This document shows positions 55,444-64,000 of a stretch of 64,000 nucleotides of DNA, one piece after another. The translations under genes and the position numbers were made by a program. Below the pieces are notes generated by a model. It saw only the letters and a list, made by a program, of their open reading frames with translations, made no database searches and had not been told where the DNA came from. Numbering within the stretch: position 1 is the stretch's first letter; each line of letters opens with the position of its first letter. This DNA comes from Mycobacterium sp. 141 (GTDB taxonomy: Bacteria; Actinomycetota; Actinomycetes; Mycobacteriales; Mycobacteriaceae). The stretch covers positions 34,340 through 98,339 of the forward strand of contig NZ_KB908270.1 in the NCBI RefSeq assembly GCF_000382405.1, in the 5' to 3' direction.

Positions 55444-55731
55444 ATGACGGAACAGGTTTGGAATTTCGCCGGTATCGAAGGCGGAGTCGGTGAGATCCAG
55501 GGTGCCGTCAGCACCACTCATGGACTGCTCGACGAGGGCAAGGGCTCGCTTGCCGCGCTCGCCTCGGTGTGGGGCGGCTCGGGCTCGGAGGCCTACCAGG
55601 CAGTTCAGGCCCGTTGGGACAACACCTCAAACGAGTTGAACACCGCGCTGCAGAACCTCGCGCACACCATCAGCGAGGCCAGCTCGACCATGGCGCAGAC
55701 TGAGGCTGGCGTCACGGGCATGTTTGCCTAG
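55444..55731 (+). CDS. esxA: EsxA (ESAT-6), WXG100-family substrate
   Basis: 95 residues: MTEQVWNFAGIEGGVGEIQG, hairpin motif SVWGGSGSEAYQAVQARWDN (W-G-G), and a C-terminal helix ending TEAGVTGMFA. It is cosecreted with EsxB and is the main ESX-1 effector in pathogens; in fast growers ESX-1 supports conjugal DNA transfer. A strong hairpin follows. Confidence 0.95.
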   Translation: MTEQVWNFAGIEGGVGEIQGAVSTTHGLLDEGKGSLAALASVWGGSGSEAYQAVQARWDNTSNELNTALQNLAHTISEASSTMAQTEAGVTGMFA

Positions 55732-55750
55732 CACAACCATGTACGCGTTT

Positions 55751-55794
55751 GTGGGCGGGTAGGCTCGCCGACTAGGCCAGGCCTACCCGCCCAC
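55751..55794. terminator. 14-bp stem hairpin after esxA
   Basis: GTGGGCGGGTAGGC (55751-55764) and GCCTACCCGCCCAC (55781-55794) are exact inverted arms with a 16-nt loop, 20 nt past the esxA stop. It lacks a following T-run. It probably ends or attenuates the PE35-esxA transcript, leaving espI-eccD1 at a lower level; an AT-rich stretch at 55819-55844 could supply a new promoter. Confidence 0.65.
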
Positions 55795-55855
55795 TGCGTG
55801 CGCCTGGGTTCGGACATCTGAATATTTTTTATTTTCACTATTCTGAGGGGACCCC

Positions 55856-57274
55856 ATGTCGGCCGACTATGACCGGCTCTTTCACTCGTCGGATCCGGGT
55901 GAACCGGTCGACGATGTCACGATCACCGTGGACCGAGATGTCATTCTGAAGGCCACGGCGACACCGCCGCCGATGCCGACCGGAAATTCCGGATCCAGCG
56001 ATTCACCGCCGATGCCGATGCCGGTGACACCGCCGCAGACGCAGATGCAGGCCTCGGCTTCGCCTCAGTGGCACGGTGAAGCGCCGCCGCCCATGCCGCC
56101 GCCGCCGGCAGCACCGCAATGGCCACAGAACGCGATGCTGCGTGCCCCGCAGCAGCAGATGCCGTCGGGTGCTCGCTACGAGCAGCCGCGCACGCTGCCT
56201 GGGCCGCCCGCCCATATGGCGCCGGGACCGCCGCCGTCGCAGTTCCCCGACTTCGACCCCGAGATCAGTGGGGCATGGCGTGCGGGACAAGCTATTCCGG
56301 TACCGGCCCAGCCGGCCCAAACCTCCGCCGCAACCATGGGCAATCACCGCGCTATCGACGCGTTGTCGCACGTCGGGGTGAAGACTGGCGTGAAGATGCC
56401 GTCGCAACGGGGCTGGCGGCATTGGCTTTACCTCATGACTCGCATCAACCTCGGGCTGTCGCCTGACGAGGTCTATGAGCTGGACCTGCATAACCGGATC
56501 CGCCGCAACGCGCGAGATTCCTACCAGATCGGCATTTTTGGTCTCAAGGGCGGTGTCGGCAAGACTGCGGTCACGGTTGCGCTCGGGTCCGCGATGGCGA
56601 AGATCCGCGGTGACCGGATCCTGGCCATCGACGCCGATCCCGACGGCGGCAACCTCGCCGACCGCGCCGGTCGACAGTCGGCGGCGACCATCTCCGATCT
56701 GCTATCTGATCAGGATTTGTCGCGTTACAACGACATTCGTGCGTACACCAGCATGAACTCGTCCAACCTGGAGGTGCTGTCCTCCGAAGAGTACAGCGGC
56801 GCTCCCCGCGAGTTCAACGACGACGATTGGCAGGGTGCGACCTCGATCGTGTCGCGGTACTACAACCTGGTTCTGGCGGACTGTGGTGCGGGCCTGTTCC
56901 AGAGGGCATCGCGTGGCGTGCTCTCGACGGTGTCGGGCATGGTGATCGTCGCGAGCGCGTCCATCGACGGTGCCCGGCAGGCGGCCATCACGTTGGACTG
57001 GCTGCGCCAAAACGGATATCAAGACCTGCTCGGGCGCTCGTGTGTGGTCATCAACCACGTCACCCCCGGCAGACCGAACGTCGATGTCGACGACCTTGTG
57101 CAACAGTTCGAGCGGCACGTGCCGCCGGGTCGGGTCATCGTGCTGCCGTGGGACAAACACATCGCCCAGGGCACCGAGATTCAGCTGGGCCTGCTCGGCG
57201 ATACATTCCAGCGTCGGATCACCGAGCTGGCCGCGGCCCTGTCCGATGACTTCGACAGGCTCGAACGCCGTTGA
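55856..57274 (+). CDS. espI: EspI, MinD-like ATPase of ESX-1
   Basis: 472 residues. A Pro/Met-rich disordered N-terminus (~35-170) precedes a MinD-type ATPase with IGIFGLKGGVGKTAVTVALG (P-loop ~229), ILAIDADPDGGNLADRAG and a C-terminal VIVLPWDKHIAQGTEI. EspI (Rv3876) down-regulates ESX-1 secretion when ATP is low. GAGGGG precedes the ATG. It overlaps eccD1 by 4 bp. Confidence 0.92.
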   Translation: MSADYDRLFHSSDPGEPVDDVTITVDRDVILKATATPPPMPTGNSGSSDSPPMPMPVTPPQTQMQASASPQWHGEAPPPMPPPPAAPQWPQNAMLRAPQQQMPSGARYEQPRTLPGPPAHMAPGPPPSQFPDFDPEISGAWRAGQAIPVPAQPAQTSAATMGNHRAIDALSHVGVKTGVKMPSQRGWRHWLYLMTRINLGLSPDEVYELDLHNRIRRNARDSYQIGIFGLKGGVGKTAVTVALGSAMAKIRGDRILAIDADPDGGNLADRAGRQSAATISDLLSDQDLSRYNDIRAYTSMNSSNLEVLSSEEYSGAPREFNDDDWQGATSIVSRYYNLVLADCGAGLFQRASRGVLSTVSGMVIVASASIDGARQAAITLDWLRQNGYQDLLGRSCVVINHVTPGRPNVDVDDLVQQFERHVPPGRVIVLPWDKHIAQGTEIQLGLLGDTFQRRITELAAALSDDFDRLERR

Positions 57275-58803
57275 CCACCACCGCCCCTGCCTCAGACACC
57301 TCCAGTGTGACGCCCGGTCGCCCGGCGACAACGCGGGTCACCGTCCTCACGGGTAAGCGAATGACCGACCTGGTGCTGCCGGCGGCGGCGCCGATCGAGA
57401 CGTACATCGACGAAACCGTAAGTGTCCTGGCCGATCTGCTGGAGGACACCCCGAAGGACGTGCTGGCCGGGTTCGATTTCAAAGCACAGGGTTCCTGGGC
57501 GTTTGCGCGGCCGGGGGCGCCGCCGCTGAAAGCCGATGAGTCCTTGGACGATTCTGGTGTGGTCGACGGGTCGCTGCTGACTCTGGTGTCGGTGAGCCGC
57601 ACCGAGCGGTACCGGCCGCTGGTCGAGGACGTGATCGACGCGATCGCCGTACTCGACGAGTCACCGGTGTTCGACCGGAAGTCGCTGTACCGTTTCATCG
57701 GGATTGCGATCCCGGTGGTCGCGCTGGCGATCACAGTGATGTCGGTGGTGACGTGGAGCCTGACCAGCCACGGCTGGTGGTGGCCGTTGGCGCTCGCGAT
57801 CTTCGGTCTGGGGCTGCTGGGCGGAAGTGTGTTCGCGCAGAACAACTACGACAATGTCAACCTGGCCGAGAGTCTGCTGCTCGGCGCGGTACCGGCACTG
57901 GCCGGTGCTGCCGCGTTGGCGGTCCCGCTCCCCGACGGCGTCACCGGTTTGGGAGCTCCGCAGGTCGCCGGGGCTGGTGCTGTCGTGCTGTTGTTGACTT
58001 TGGCCACCCGTGGCGGCCCGCGAGGCCGAGCCGAAGTGGCCTCGTTCCTTGCGGTATTGGCCCTCGCCATCACGGGGGCCGCTGTTGCTTACGGTTACGG
58101 TTCGAGCAACTGGGTGCCGTTGGGCGCGATCGTATTCGGGCTCATCGTGGTGACCAACGCCGCGAAACTGACCGTGGCCGTGGCCCGTATTGCGTTGCCA
58201 CCGATTCCGGCTCCCGGTGAGATCGTCTCCAACGACGAGCTGCTCGACCCGGTTGTGGGACCTGACGCGGCCGACGAAGAAACCTCCACCTGGCAGGCAA
58301 TCATCGCTTCGGTACCGGAATCGGCTGCACGCCTTCAGGAACGCAGCCTGCTGACCCGTCAGTTGCTGATCGGGTTCCTGTCCGCGGGCGCTCTGGTGTT
58401 GTCGGTCGGCGCTATTGCGGTTGTGGTGCGGGGGCATTTCTTCATCCACAGCCTGATCGTGGCCGGCCTGGTGACGCTCGTCTGCGGCTTCCGGTCCCGG
58501 TTGTACGCCGAAAGGTGGTGCTCCTGGGCACTTCTGGCGGCTGCCGTGATCGTACCGACGGGCGTGATGGTGCGGCTGTGCCTGTGGTACCCCGAGAGTG
58601 CCTGGCTGGTGCTGGCGATCTACACCATTGTGGGTGTCGTCGCCTTGATCGCTGTCGGTGCCGCCAACGGTGTGCGCCGAGTTTCCCCGGTCACCAAGCG
58701 CATCCTCGAACTCGTCGACGGCGCCGCGATCGCGGCAGTGATTCCGCTGCTGCTGTGGATCGCCGGCGTGTATGACCTGCTGCGGAATCTGCGGCTGCAC
58801 TGA
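57271..58803 (+). CDS. eccD1: EccD1, ESX-1 membrane channel component
   Basis: 510 residues. An N-terminal ubiquitin-like domain (~15-110: RVTVLTGKRMTDLVLPAAAP) is followed by about 11 membrane helices from ~135 to the C-terminus. EccD dimers form the vestibule of the ESX inner-membrane complex. Its GTG/TTG-type start overlaps espI. Confidence 0.95.
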   Translation: MTTTAPASDTSSVTPGRPATTRVTVLTGKRMTDLVLPAAAPIETYIDETVSVLADLLEDTPKDVLAGFDFKAQGSWAFARPGAPPLKADESLDDSGVVDGSLLTLVSVSRTERYRPLVEDVIDAIAVLDESPVFDRKSLYRFIGIAIPVVALAITVMSVVTWSLTSHGWWWPLALAIFGLGLLGGSVFAQNNYDNVNLAESLLLGAVPALAGAAALAVPLPDGVTGLGAPQVAGAGAVVLLLTLATRGGPRGRAEVASFLAVLALAITGAAVAYGYGSSNWVPLGAIVFGLIVVTNAAKLTVAVARIALPPIPAPGEIVSNDELLDPVVGPDAADEETSTWQAIIASVPESAARLQERSLLTRQLLIGFLSAGALVLSVGAIAVVVRGHFFIHSLIVAGLVTLVCGFRSRLYAERWCSWALLAAAVIVPTGVMVRLCLWYPESAWLVLAIYTIVGVVALIAVGAANGVRRVSPVTKRILELVDGAAIAAVIPLLLWIAGVYDLLRNLRLH

Positions 58804-59205
58804 GGTTTATCATCACAATTCGTGCGTCACCGGAGGTCTGTGGGGCTTACCAGGAGATCTGGTCGCAGCCTCGGCAGACGTTTGGCGAAGGACGCTCCCG
58901 ATGATGGGACGGATGCCACGTCGAAATCGACGATAGTGTTGAAATCCTGGTGCAGTGACGGCGTTTTCGTTGATATCGATGACTGTCGTGAGTAACAGGT
59001 CGCGGAACAGCCATCCAGATGTCGGTGGGTGGCTAGTTGGTGGCGGCGACCTGATGTCAGGATCTTTCTATTGGGCACAGGGTCTCGAATTTGGCGTCAT
59101 CGAGGGTGGCGTTGCTCCGGTAGCATCCACCGCAGGGATTTGAGGACGGGTGGGCTTTTGCATGGGAATGTCATGTGCAGGCGCGGCCGATGAGGTGGGT
59201 GGCGC
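58804..59205. other. 402-bp gap before espJ
   Basis: No gene is evident. TAGCAT near 59120 is a possible -10 box for espJ. The region has several short open frames without protein-like composition. Confidence 0.4.
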
Positions 59206-60033
59206 GTGACTGAGACGTTGCGAATCGATACGGATTTGGTCAGAGATGCCGGCAATCGGTTGTCGGCTATTGCGGGACAAATTCCGTCGCCGCCTGCGGT
59301 GACCCCGGTGACAGGCGCAGACGAATTGTCGACCACCATTTCGAGTCAGATCACCAAGGTGGTTGACCCGGTGTTGACGCAGCTCCCCGAGGTCAAGGAC
59401 GCGTTTGCGGCGTATTCGGGCAACGTGACGAGTGCAGCGTCGACGTATCAGACCACGGATGAGCAGATTTCTCAGGACATCAAGCGGAAGCTGGGAATCC
59501 TGGGAGATGAGTCCAGCAGCTCCTACCCGTCAGGAGGCTCTGCTGGTGCGCCAGCTTCGGCTTACAGCGCGGCCGATCCGACAATGCCCGCGCAGGACGC
59601 TTCGCCTGCTGGCGGAGACCAGGGGATGGGCCAAATAGGCCAGATGATGCAGACGGCTCAGCAGGCCGCACAGGTTCCCGGGCAAATGGTGGGCAGCGTG
59701 AGTCAGTTGCCGCAGCAGGTCACGCAGGGTGCGCAGCAGATCGTGGAGGCGGCCAAGAGCCAGGGCGACGGTCAGGATGCCGATAGGGCTGACGACGTTC
59801 AGGGCTCCAGGCAGGACAAGCAGGGGCTCGATGCCGAGAGTAAGGACAACGACTCTGGTCACGCGACGTCGCCACCGGCCGGCGCACATGGCGGGACTGG
59901 CGAGGCGAAAGCTCCCGTGCAGCATCCGCAGGCTGTGCCCGCACCAGGAAATGGTACGGGTGAGCGAGCACCGGTAAATCCGTCTCCGGCTGTGCCACCG
60001 CGGCATGCTGCAGATCCAACGCGTGATGTGTGA
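59206..60033 (+). CDS. espJ: EspJ, ESX-1 secretion-associated protein
   Basis: 275 residues, GTG start. The opening TETLRIDTDLVRDAGNRLSA and VTPVTGADELSTTISSQITK match EspJ (Rv3878) and the wider EspC-like fold; AASTYQTTDEQISQDIKRKL completes the helical part. The rest is Gln, Ala, Asp and Pro rich and disordered. It is an ESX-1 associated substrate in M. tuberculosis. Confidence 0.85.
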   Translation: MTETLRIDTDLVRDAGNRLSAIAGQIPSPPAVTPVTGADELSTTISSQITKVVDPVLTQLPEVKDAFAAYSGNVTSAASTYQTTDEQISQDIKRKLGILGDESSSSYPSGGSAGAPASAYSAADPTMPAQDASPAGGDQGMGQIGQMMQTAQQAAQVPGQMVGSVSQLPQQVTQGAQQIVEAAKSQGDGQDADRADDVQGSRQDKQGLDAESKDNDSGHATSPPAGAHGGTGEAKAPVQHPQAVPAPGNGTGERAPVNPSPAVPPRHAADPTRDV

Positions 60034-60073
60034 AGTCGTTGTTGATGTGTCGAGTGCTTCGAGGGGATGCTGA

Positions 60074-61279
60074 ATGACGTTGCCGCCGCCACCATCGGGT
60101 AATCCCGGGTCGCCTCAGTATGGGAGTGGTGATCCGTTCGGGCCACCGCAAGGTGGTCCCGCGGGTTATCCGGGTTCGCAAGGTGGATCGCCGCAGTGGC
60201 AACAGCCTCCGGTGTGGGCGCCCAATCCTGCTGCGCAACAGCCGGGACCGCCGCCGAAGAAGCCGGGTAACGGCTGGAAGTGGGGCTTGGGCGGGGTGGC
60301 TCTTCTGGCGGTGATTGGTGTGACCGCTGCGATATCCATCTCGGTCGTCAAGGGCAATGGGGATGGCGGCAAAACCACTCAACCTCTGACATCTGGTGCG
60401 TCGCAATCACCCACCGCGTCGAACTCCGACATCGCGAGCGCGAACGACACCGGTCCGGCGACCATTATCACCGAAGACCCGACTTGTGCGGCTTGGGGAC
60501 CGATAAACAACACCGAGTCGGCAGTGGAAACAAAAGCGGACTGGGGGAATCATGACTACACAATTCCCGCAACTGAGTGGACACCCGAACTGCGTGAAAA
60601 GTACGAGATGGTCAGTAAGGCAATGAGCGCTACCGCCGACCAGGCTGTCGCTTTGGCGAAAAAAACGCCTCATCGAGTGATGCGTGAATTGTATGAGCAA
60701 TCGATTGCCTATACGCGAGCATTTGCAAATTCACTGAGCAGCTACACTGCTGCCGATAACCACCTTGCTAACGTTGCTGTGGTAACAGGCGTGACTATCT
60801 TATATGTATGCAATGCAATTATCTATAAGTCGGCTGAAGCGCGCGCACCTTTTGTTCCTGATGTTGCACCGCCGTCAAATATGGCTCACCTTGGGGACTT
60901 GGACGATCCCCGGCGGTTCATGACCTCGCCTGATGATGAATGTTCGAAATGGCAGTCACTGTACAACAAATTCGGGTCGGATACAAAGGCGTGGGGAGAT
61001 CTTGATCCGGCTAAGTCGGCCTCCGACTGGAGTGCTGACGAGCGTGCTGTTGCAGATGCGGTCATTCCTGTCATGAAGAAATATGCCGATGACCTCGAGA
61101 ATTTGAGTCGGAGCAGTAATAACCCAACAATTACAGATTTCGGAGTGTTCTCAGCGCAATACTGGCGCGCGTATGTTGCAGCTCTGCCGTCGTATACAAG
61201 GACGGATTCTTATCTTGCTCAAGTCGCTGCGCGGCCGCCGGGCTTCATCGTGGAAGCTTGTTTAGCGCTCGGAGGATGA
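60074..61279 (+). CDS. membrane protein with Pro-rich N-terminus and duplicated outer domain
   Basis: 401 residues: a Pro/Gly/Gln-rich cytosolic part (1-66), one membrane helix (~69-92), a Ser/Thr linker, then two similar outer units, C138-C246 and C290-C396. Each starts with a Cys followed by W (CAAW, CSKW), has a W-x3-R/E helix, a Y-x-RA(F/Y)...L-SYT-x-D-x-LA-VA block and ends with a Cys. The near-equal spacing (108 and 106 residues) indicates a tandem duplication with one disulfide each. No M. tuberculosis ESX-1 gene matches this place. The DNA is visibly lower in GC from ~60400 on. Confidence 0.7.
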   Translation: MTLPPPPSGNPGSPQYGSGDPFGPPQGGPAGYPGSQGGSPQWQQPPVWAPNPAAQQPGPPPKKPGNGWKWGLGGVALLAVIGVTAAISISVVKGNGDGGKTTQPLTSGASQSPTASNSDIASANDTGPATIITEDPTCAAWGPINNTESAVETKADWGNHDYTIPATEWTPELREKYEMVSKAMSATADQAVALAKKTPHRVMRELYEQSIAYTRAFANSLSSYTAADNHLANVAVVTGVTILYVCNAIIYKSAEARAPFVPDVAPPSNMAHLGDLDDPRRFMTSPDDECSKWQSLYNKFGSDTKAWGDLDPAKSASDWSADERAVADAVIPVMKKYADDLENLSRSSNNPTITDFGVFSAQYWRAYVAALPSYTRTDSYLAQVAARPPGFIVEACLALGG

Positions 61280-61310
61280 AATTGATTTTTGAGTGGCGGG
61301 TATATCGGCG

Positions 61311-63563
61311 ATGAGTGTCCCGAAGCCGAACGATCCCTACGGCATGGCTGCCCCGCCTGCGTGGCCGGAGGCGGATGAAGACGCGCTGGAGTCCTTATCG
61401 CAGACCTTTAGAGTAGTGGCCAACAAGGTTAGCAAGCAGTTGGAAGCTGCCCGGCATGAGCAAACAATGATGTTCAACGGTGCAGCGATGTGGTCCGGCA
61501 GAGCTGCAGGAGCGGCGCACGTCATCCTTGGCCAGCGTATTACTGAACTTCAGAATCTGGCGACAAGGCTTCGAGCTGCCGCCGATCTGCTTCACAAATG
61601 TAGCGAGGCGGTCAGGGACGCAAAGAATCAAATATCCACTAACGTGGAAAATGCTACCAGAGACATCGATAGTGTGAAGAATGATGGGGATATAGATGAA
61701 GATGAGAAGAATGGTTATATCAAACAGAAAATTCAAGACACTAAGAATGCCAATATCTCCTTGATTCAGGCTGAGGCCGGATTTGTTTCGGGTAATCAAC
61801 AGAAGCCGGACCCAGCGCACTACGAAGTCAAGCTCGGCCAGAACAAACCAGGTAACAATACTCCAGTCAACACTTTGGTGAACGGTGGAAATCCGGGCGT
61901 GCAGTCTCCGCTTGCCCCGAACTCTGGTAATCCTGTTCAGCGTGCTGCGTTTAAACCTATGGAGTCGCCGGCTCCGGTTGGTGCAACGACGCCGGAGCTA
62001 GCTCCTGACGCTCCGGCGCCGAATTCGATTGCGCCTAATAGTGGCACACCTGTTAAGCCGGCGGAGGCTAAACCGTTCGATCCGCCGGCCCGGGTTCAAC
62101 CGGCGCCGGCTCCGGTTGTTCCGAATAGCGGCACTCCAGTTCAGCCAGTTGAGGCAAAGCCACCGACTCCGTCTGTGCCAGCTCCAGTCGGAAGCAGACC
62201 GCCTCACACCCCAACCCCGGGTGCCCCTCCTCCTCCGCCGATTTCTACGGCTGGTTTGCCGGCGCCCGGCATCCCAGGAGGGCCTGGAGGGTCCCGCCTG
62301 GACAGCCCTGGCTCGCCCGGTGTTCCGCCACAGATGAACCCCCAGATGACGGGCAGCACAGGTCAGACTCCAGGGCAGCCGTTGACTCCACGGCAGCAGC
62401 TCAATGACTTCACAAGGGCAATGAGCAACGTAGCGCAGCAGGCGGCCCAGAACCAGCCATTCGCTGGGCCGCAGACCGTCGCGCAGGGTACGTCGTCGGC
62501 ACCGGTGAATCCGGGCGGTTCGCTGCAGCCGCCTCCTTCTGCCCCGGCCGCGCCGCCAGTGAATTCGAATTTAAACGTGGCCAGTGGCCCGACCCCAGGC
62601 ATGCCGTTGGGCCCGGCGCCATCGCTGCCGCCAGCAGGACCGCCAGCACAGGGTGGCGCACCGGCGCCGATGGGTCCCACCGTGACGCCGGCATCGACGT
62701 CGTCGGGCGCATCGTCGAATGTGGCAGCTGCACCTGTACCCGTGACGGCAGCTCGGGCGGAACGAGATGCTATTGCGGCCGCTCAAACCGCGAATGCTTT
62801 GCGGCGCAAGCGAGCTGGCAACGACACGTTGCAGCTTGCGCGGCGTATTGCGGCAGCCCTGAACGCACCGCCGTCAATTCCCCAGTACGCGTGGGGCTTT
62901 GTATGGGCTACCGGAATGACCGCCGATGGCGGCATCCTCGTCGCCAATAGCTATGGAATCGCCTACATTCCTGACGAGGTGAACCTGCCCGAACAGGTCC
63001 GCATGGTCAGCGCCGATGAGTCGATTCCGGCATCGGACCGGGCAAAGTGGGCGACCTACCCGTTCCTGGCGTTACAGGACTGGGCACAACATCAGGGTGT
63101 TCGATTGCAGGCGGTCATCGGCACGCAGGAACAGCTGACGGGTATCGATCCGGGTACGACCAAGGTGGTCCTGGACGAAAGCGATATTCCGGAGGATGGC
63201 CGCATGCAGGGCCGCAGCCGGTTGGAGATCATCGCACCGGATGCAGCGGCGATGTTGGCCGCAACGAGTGACAGCGGGCTGACCGAGTTGTTACCGCCGC
63301 GGCCGGCCGATGACACAGCACCGGCCGACGAATCCCAGTCGTTGTGGCGCGAAGTCCAGAAGCCGTTGATGCGCACCACCGAAGGCCGCGAGGTCGCGCA
63401 TCTGCAGGCCTTCATCAACTACGCCAATCACCAGGGGGAACTGGCATTGCACCGTGCCCACATGGCGAGCAGTGCCGACGAGCAGCGTGCAGCGATCGCT
63501 GATTGGGTCTATTGGCAGCACATCAGTGTGCTGATCAGCGATAGCTTGGTGCCAGCGGGATAA
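61311..63563 (+). CDS. espK: EspK, ESX-1 secretion-associated protein
   Basis: 750 residues from the ATG at 61311, which fits the EspK opening (MSVPKPNDPYG ... WPEADEDAL); a GTG at 61293 is also in frame. The N-terminal ~160 residues are helical with a WSG turn (GAAMWSGRAAGAAHV) like WXG/PPE proteins. A long Pro-rich middle has three PNSGxPV repeats. The C-terminal ~270 residues are the conserved EspK domain (LQLARRIAAALNAPPS, VANSYGIAYIPDEVNLPEQV, SLWREVQKPLM). EspK guides EspB to the secretion motor. It is on the plus strand here, unlike M. tuberculosis espK. Confidence 0.88.
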   Translation: MSVPKPNDPYGMAAPPAWPEADEDALESLSQTFRVVANKVSKQLEAARHEQTMMFNGAAMWSGRAAGAAHVILGQRITELQNLATRLRAAADLLHKCSEAVRDAKNQISTNVENATRDIDSVKNDGDIDEDEKNGYIKQKIQDTKNANISLIQAEAGFVSGNQQKPDPAHYEVKLGQNKPGNNTPVNTLVNGGNPGVQSPLAPNSGNPVQRAAFKPMESPAPVGATTPELAPDAPAPNSIAPNSGTPVKPAEAKPFDPPARVQPAPAPVVPNSGTPVQPVEAKPPTPSVPAPVGSRPPHTPTPGAPPPPPISTAGLPAPGIPGGPGGSRLDSPGSPGVPPQMNPQMTGSTGQTPGQPLTPRQQLNDFTRAMSNVAQQAAQNQPFAGPQTVAQGTSSAPVNPGGSLQPPPSAPAAPPVNSNLNVASGPTPGMPLGPAPSLPPAGPPAQGGAPAPMGPTVTPASTSSGASSNVAAAPVPVTAARAERDAIAAAQTANALRRKRAGNDTLQLARRIAAALNAPPSIPQYAWGFVWATGMTADGGILVANSYGIAYIPDEVNLPEQVRMVSADESIPASDRAKWATYPFLALQDWAQHQGVRLQAVIGTQEQLTGIDPGTTKVVLDESDIPEDGRMQGRSRLEIIAPDAAAMLAATSDSGLTELLPPRPADDTAPADESQSLWREVQKPLMRTTEGREVAHLQAFINYANHQGELALHRAHMASSADEQRAAIADWVYWQHISVLISDSLVPAG

Positions 63564-63635
63564 CACTGCTCGGAACTTGAGCGTTTCGAGACTCTTGAAT
63601 TAGTTGTGTCCGAGGCTATCTCGGATCACGTAGAG

Positions 63636-63962
63636 CTATTCGTGTTGGGTGCTGGCGGCGACGGTTTGGTCGAGTCGTTCGCGGTCGGCGGTGATGGCGG
63701 CTGAGGCTTGGGTGGTGGCTTTGTGGAGTGCTTCGTTGAGGCGTTGTTCGACGGTGGCGGCGCCCAGGCGGAGGAGGCCTTCTTCGATGAAGACCGATTT
63801 GAGGTGGTGGTGTCCGTTCAATGTCACCTCGACGGTGTTGGTTTCGTCTGCGGCGGTGAAGGTTTCGGTGTTCATTTTGTGTAGTTGGTCGTCCATGAGG
63901 GCTTGCAGTTGTTGTGCTTTTTGTAGGACTGCGGCGACTTCGGGGTGCATGCCGTCGGTCAC
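63636..63962 (-). CDS. espL: EspL, YbaB-like ESX-1 protein
   Basis: 108 residues, GTG start with GGAG about 8 nt upstream. The YbaB/EbfC-like core is EVAAVLQKAQQLQALMDDQL, VEVTLNGHHHLKSVFIEEGL and a C-terminal helix. EspL (Rv3880c) stabilises ESX-1 substrates and affects whiB6 expression in M. marinum. It converges with espK across 72 bp; espB is expected beyond the right edge. Confidence 0.88.
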   Translation of the reverse strand: MTDGMHPEVAAVLQKAQQLQALMDDQLHKMNTETFTAADETNTVEVTLNGHHHLKSVFIEEGLLRLGAATVEQRLNEALHKATTQASAAITADRERLDQTVAASTQHE

Positions 63963-64000
63963 GAGGACTCCTTTCCGTCTTCTTTGCGACGTCGTTGCGG

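Noticed and set aside
61910..62170. Regular repeats in espK as a possible CRISPR
   Set aside because: They are in frame, imperfect and Pro-rich, so they are protein repeats.

Overview
The window reads as chromosomal DNA of a mycobacterium, probably a rapidly growing Mycolicibacterium-type species. It is GC-rich, many genes look leaderless (a TANNNT -10 box about 7 nt before the start codon), and the right third is an ESX-1 (type VII secretion) locus in the canonical order espE-espG1-espH-eccA1-eccB1-eccCa1-eccCb1-PE35-PPE68-esxB-esxA-espI-eccD1-espJ-espK-espL, with whiB6 just upstream. Monomeric NADP isocitrate dehydrogenase, a 13E12-type (DUF222) HNH protein, WhiB and PE/PPE proteins all support this.

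Region 1 (1-15.3 kb) is an accessory island with a defence flavour. From the left it holds: an AAA+ ATPase cut by the window edge, preceded by a nucleoside-deoxyribosyltransferase-like/MazG fusion and diverging from an HTH/coiled-coil gene; an AlkC/AlkD-type DNA alkylation repair protein; a leftward cluster of an unknown helical protein, a short ApeA-N-terminal-domain protein and a DUF3644 protein with a HEPN RNxxxH motif; a divergent protein joining an HExxH metallopeptidase-like region to a RelE-like tail; an IS3-family element interrupted by an IS30-family element; an RHH/Doc toxin-antitoxin pair; an AT-richer hypothetical gene; and a two-gene membrane/cysteine-tail module.

Region 2 (15.6-28 kb) is metabolic. 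A very large glutamate-synthase-like protein is translationally coupled (4-bp overlap) to a CysJ-type diflavin reductase. Next come an amidase, an ArsR regulator with an AHSA1/SRPBCC partner, and icd2.

Region 3 (28-33.6 kb) is a Wadjet-type SMC plasmid-defence operon (jetA-jetB-jetC) with overlapping genes. No jetD nuclease gene follows it; a decayed, P450-like remnant and a 13E12 HNH gene are found there instead.

Region 4 (35.6-40.3 kb) holds short housekeeping-type genes: a methyltransferase interrupted by an in-frame amber codon, an EVE-domain protein, a LigB/YgiD-type dioxygenase, a DUF4190-like membrane protein, a PPOX-fold flavin/F420 protein and a pirin.

Region 5 (40.3-64 kb) is ESX-1. 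WhiB6 and a divergent protein with two XRE-like domains form the regulatory head. An extra EspI-like ATPase precedes espE. espF is only a 29-codon ORF coupled to espG1. The core machine follows, then a lower-GC segment carrying a membrane protein with a duplicated outer domain and the N-terminal half of EspK. In M. tuberculosis espK is on the opposite strand to espJ; here it is co-oriented.
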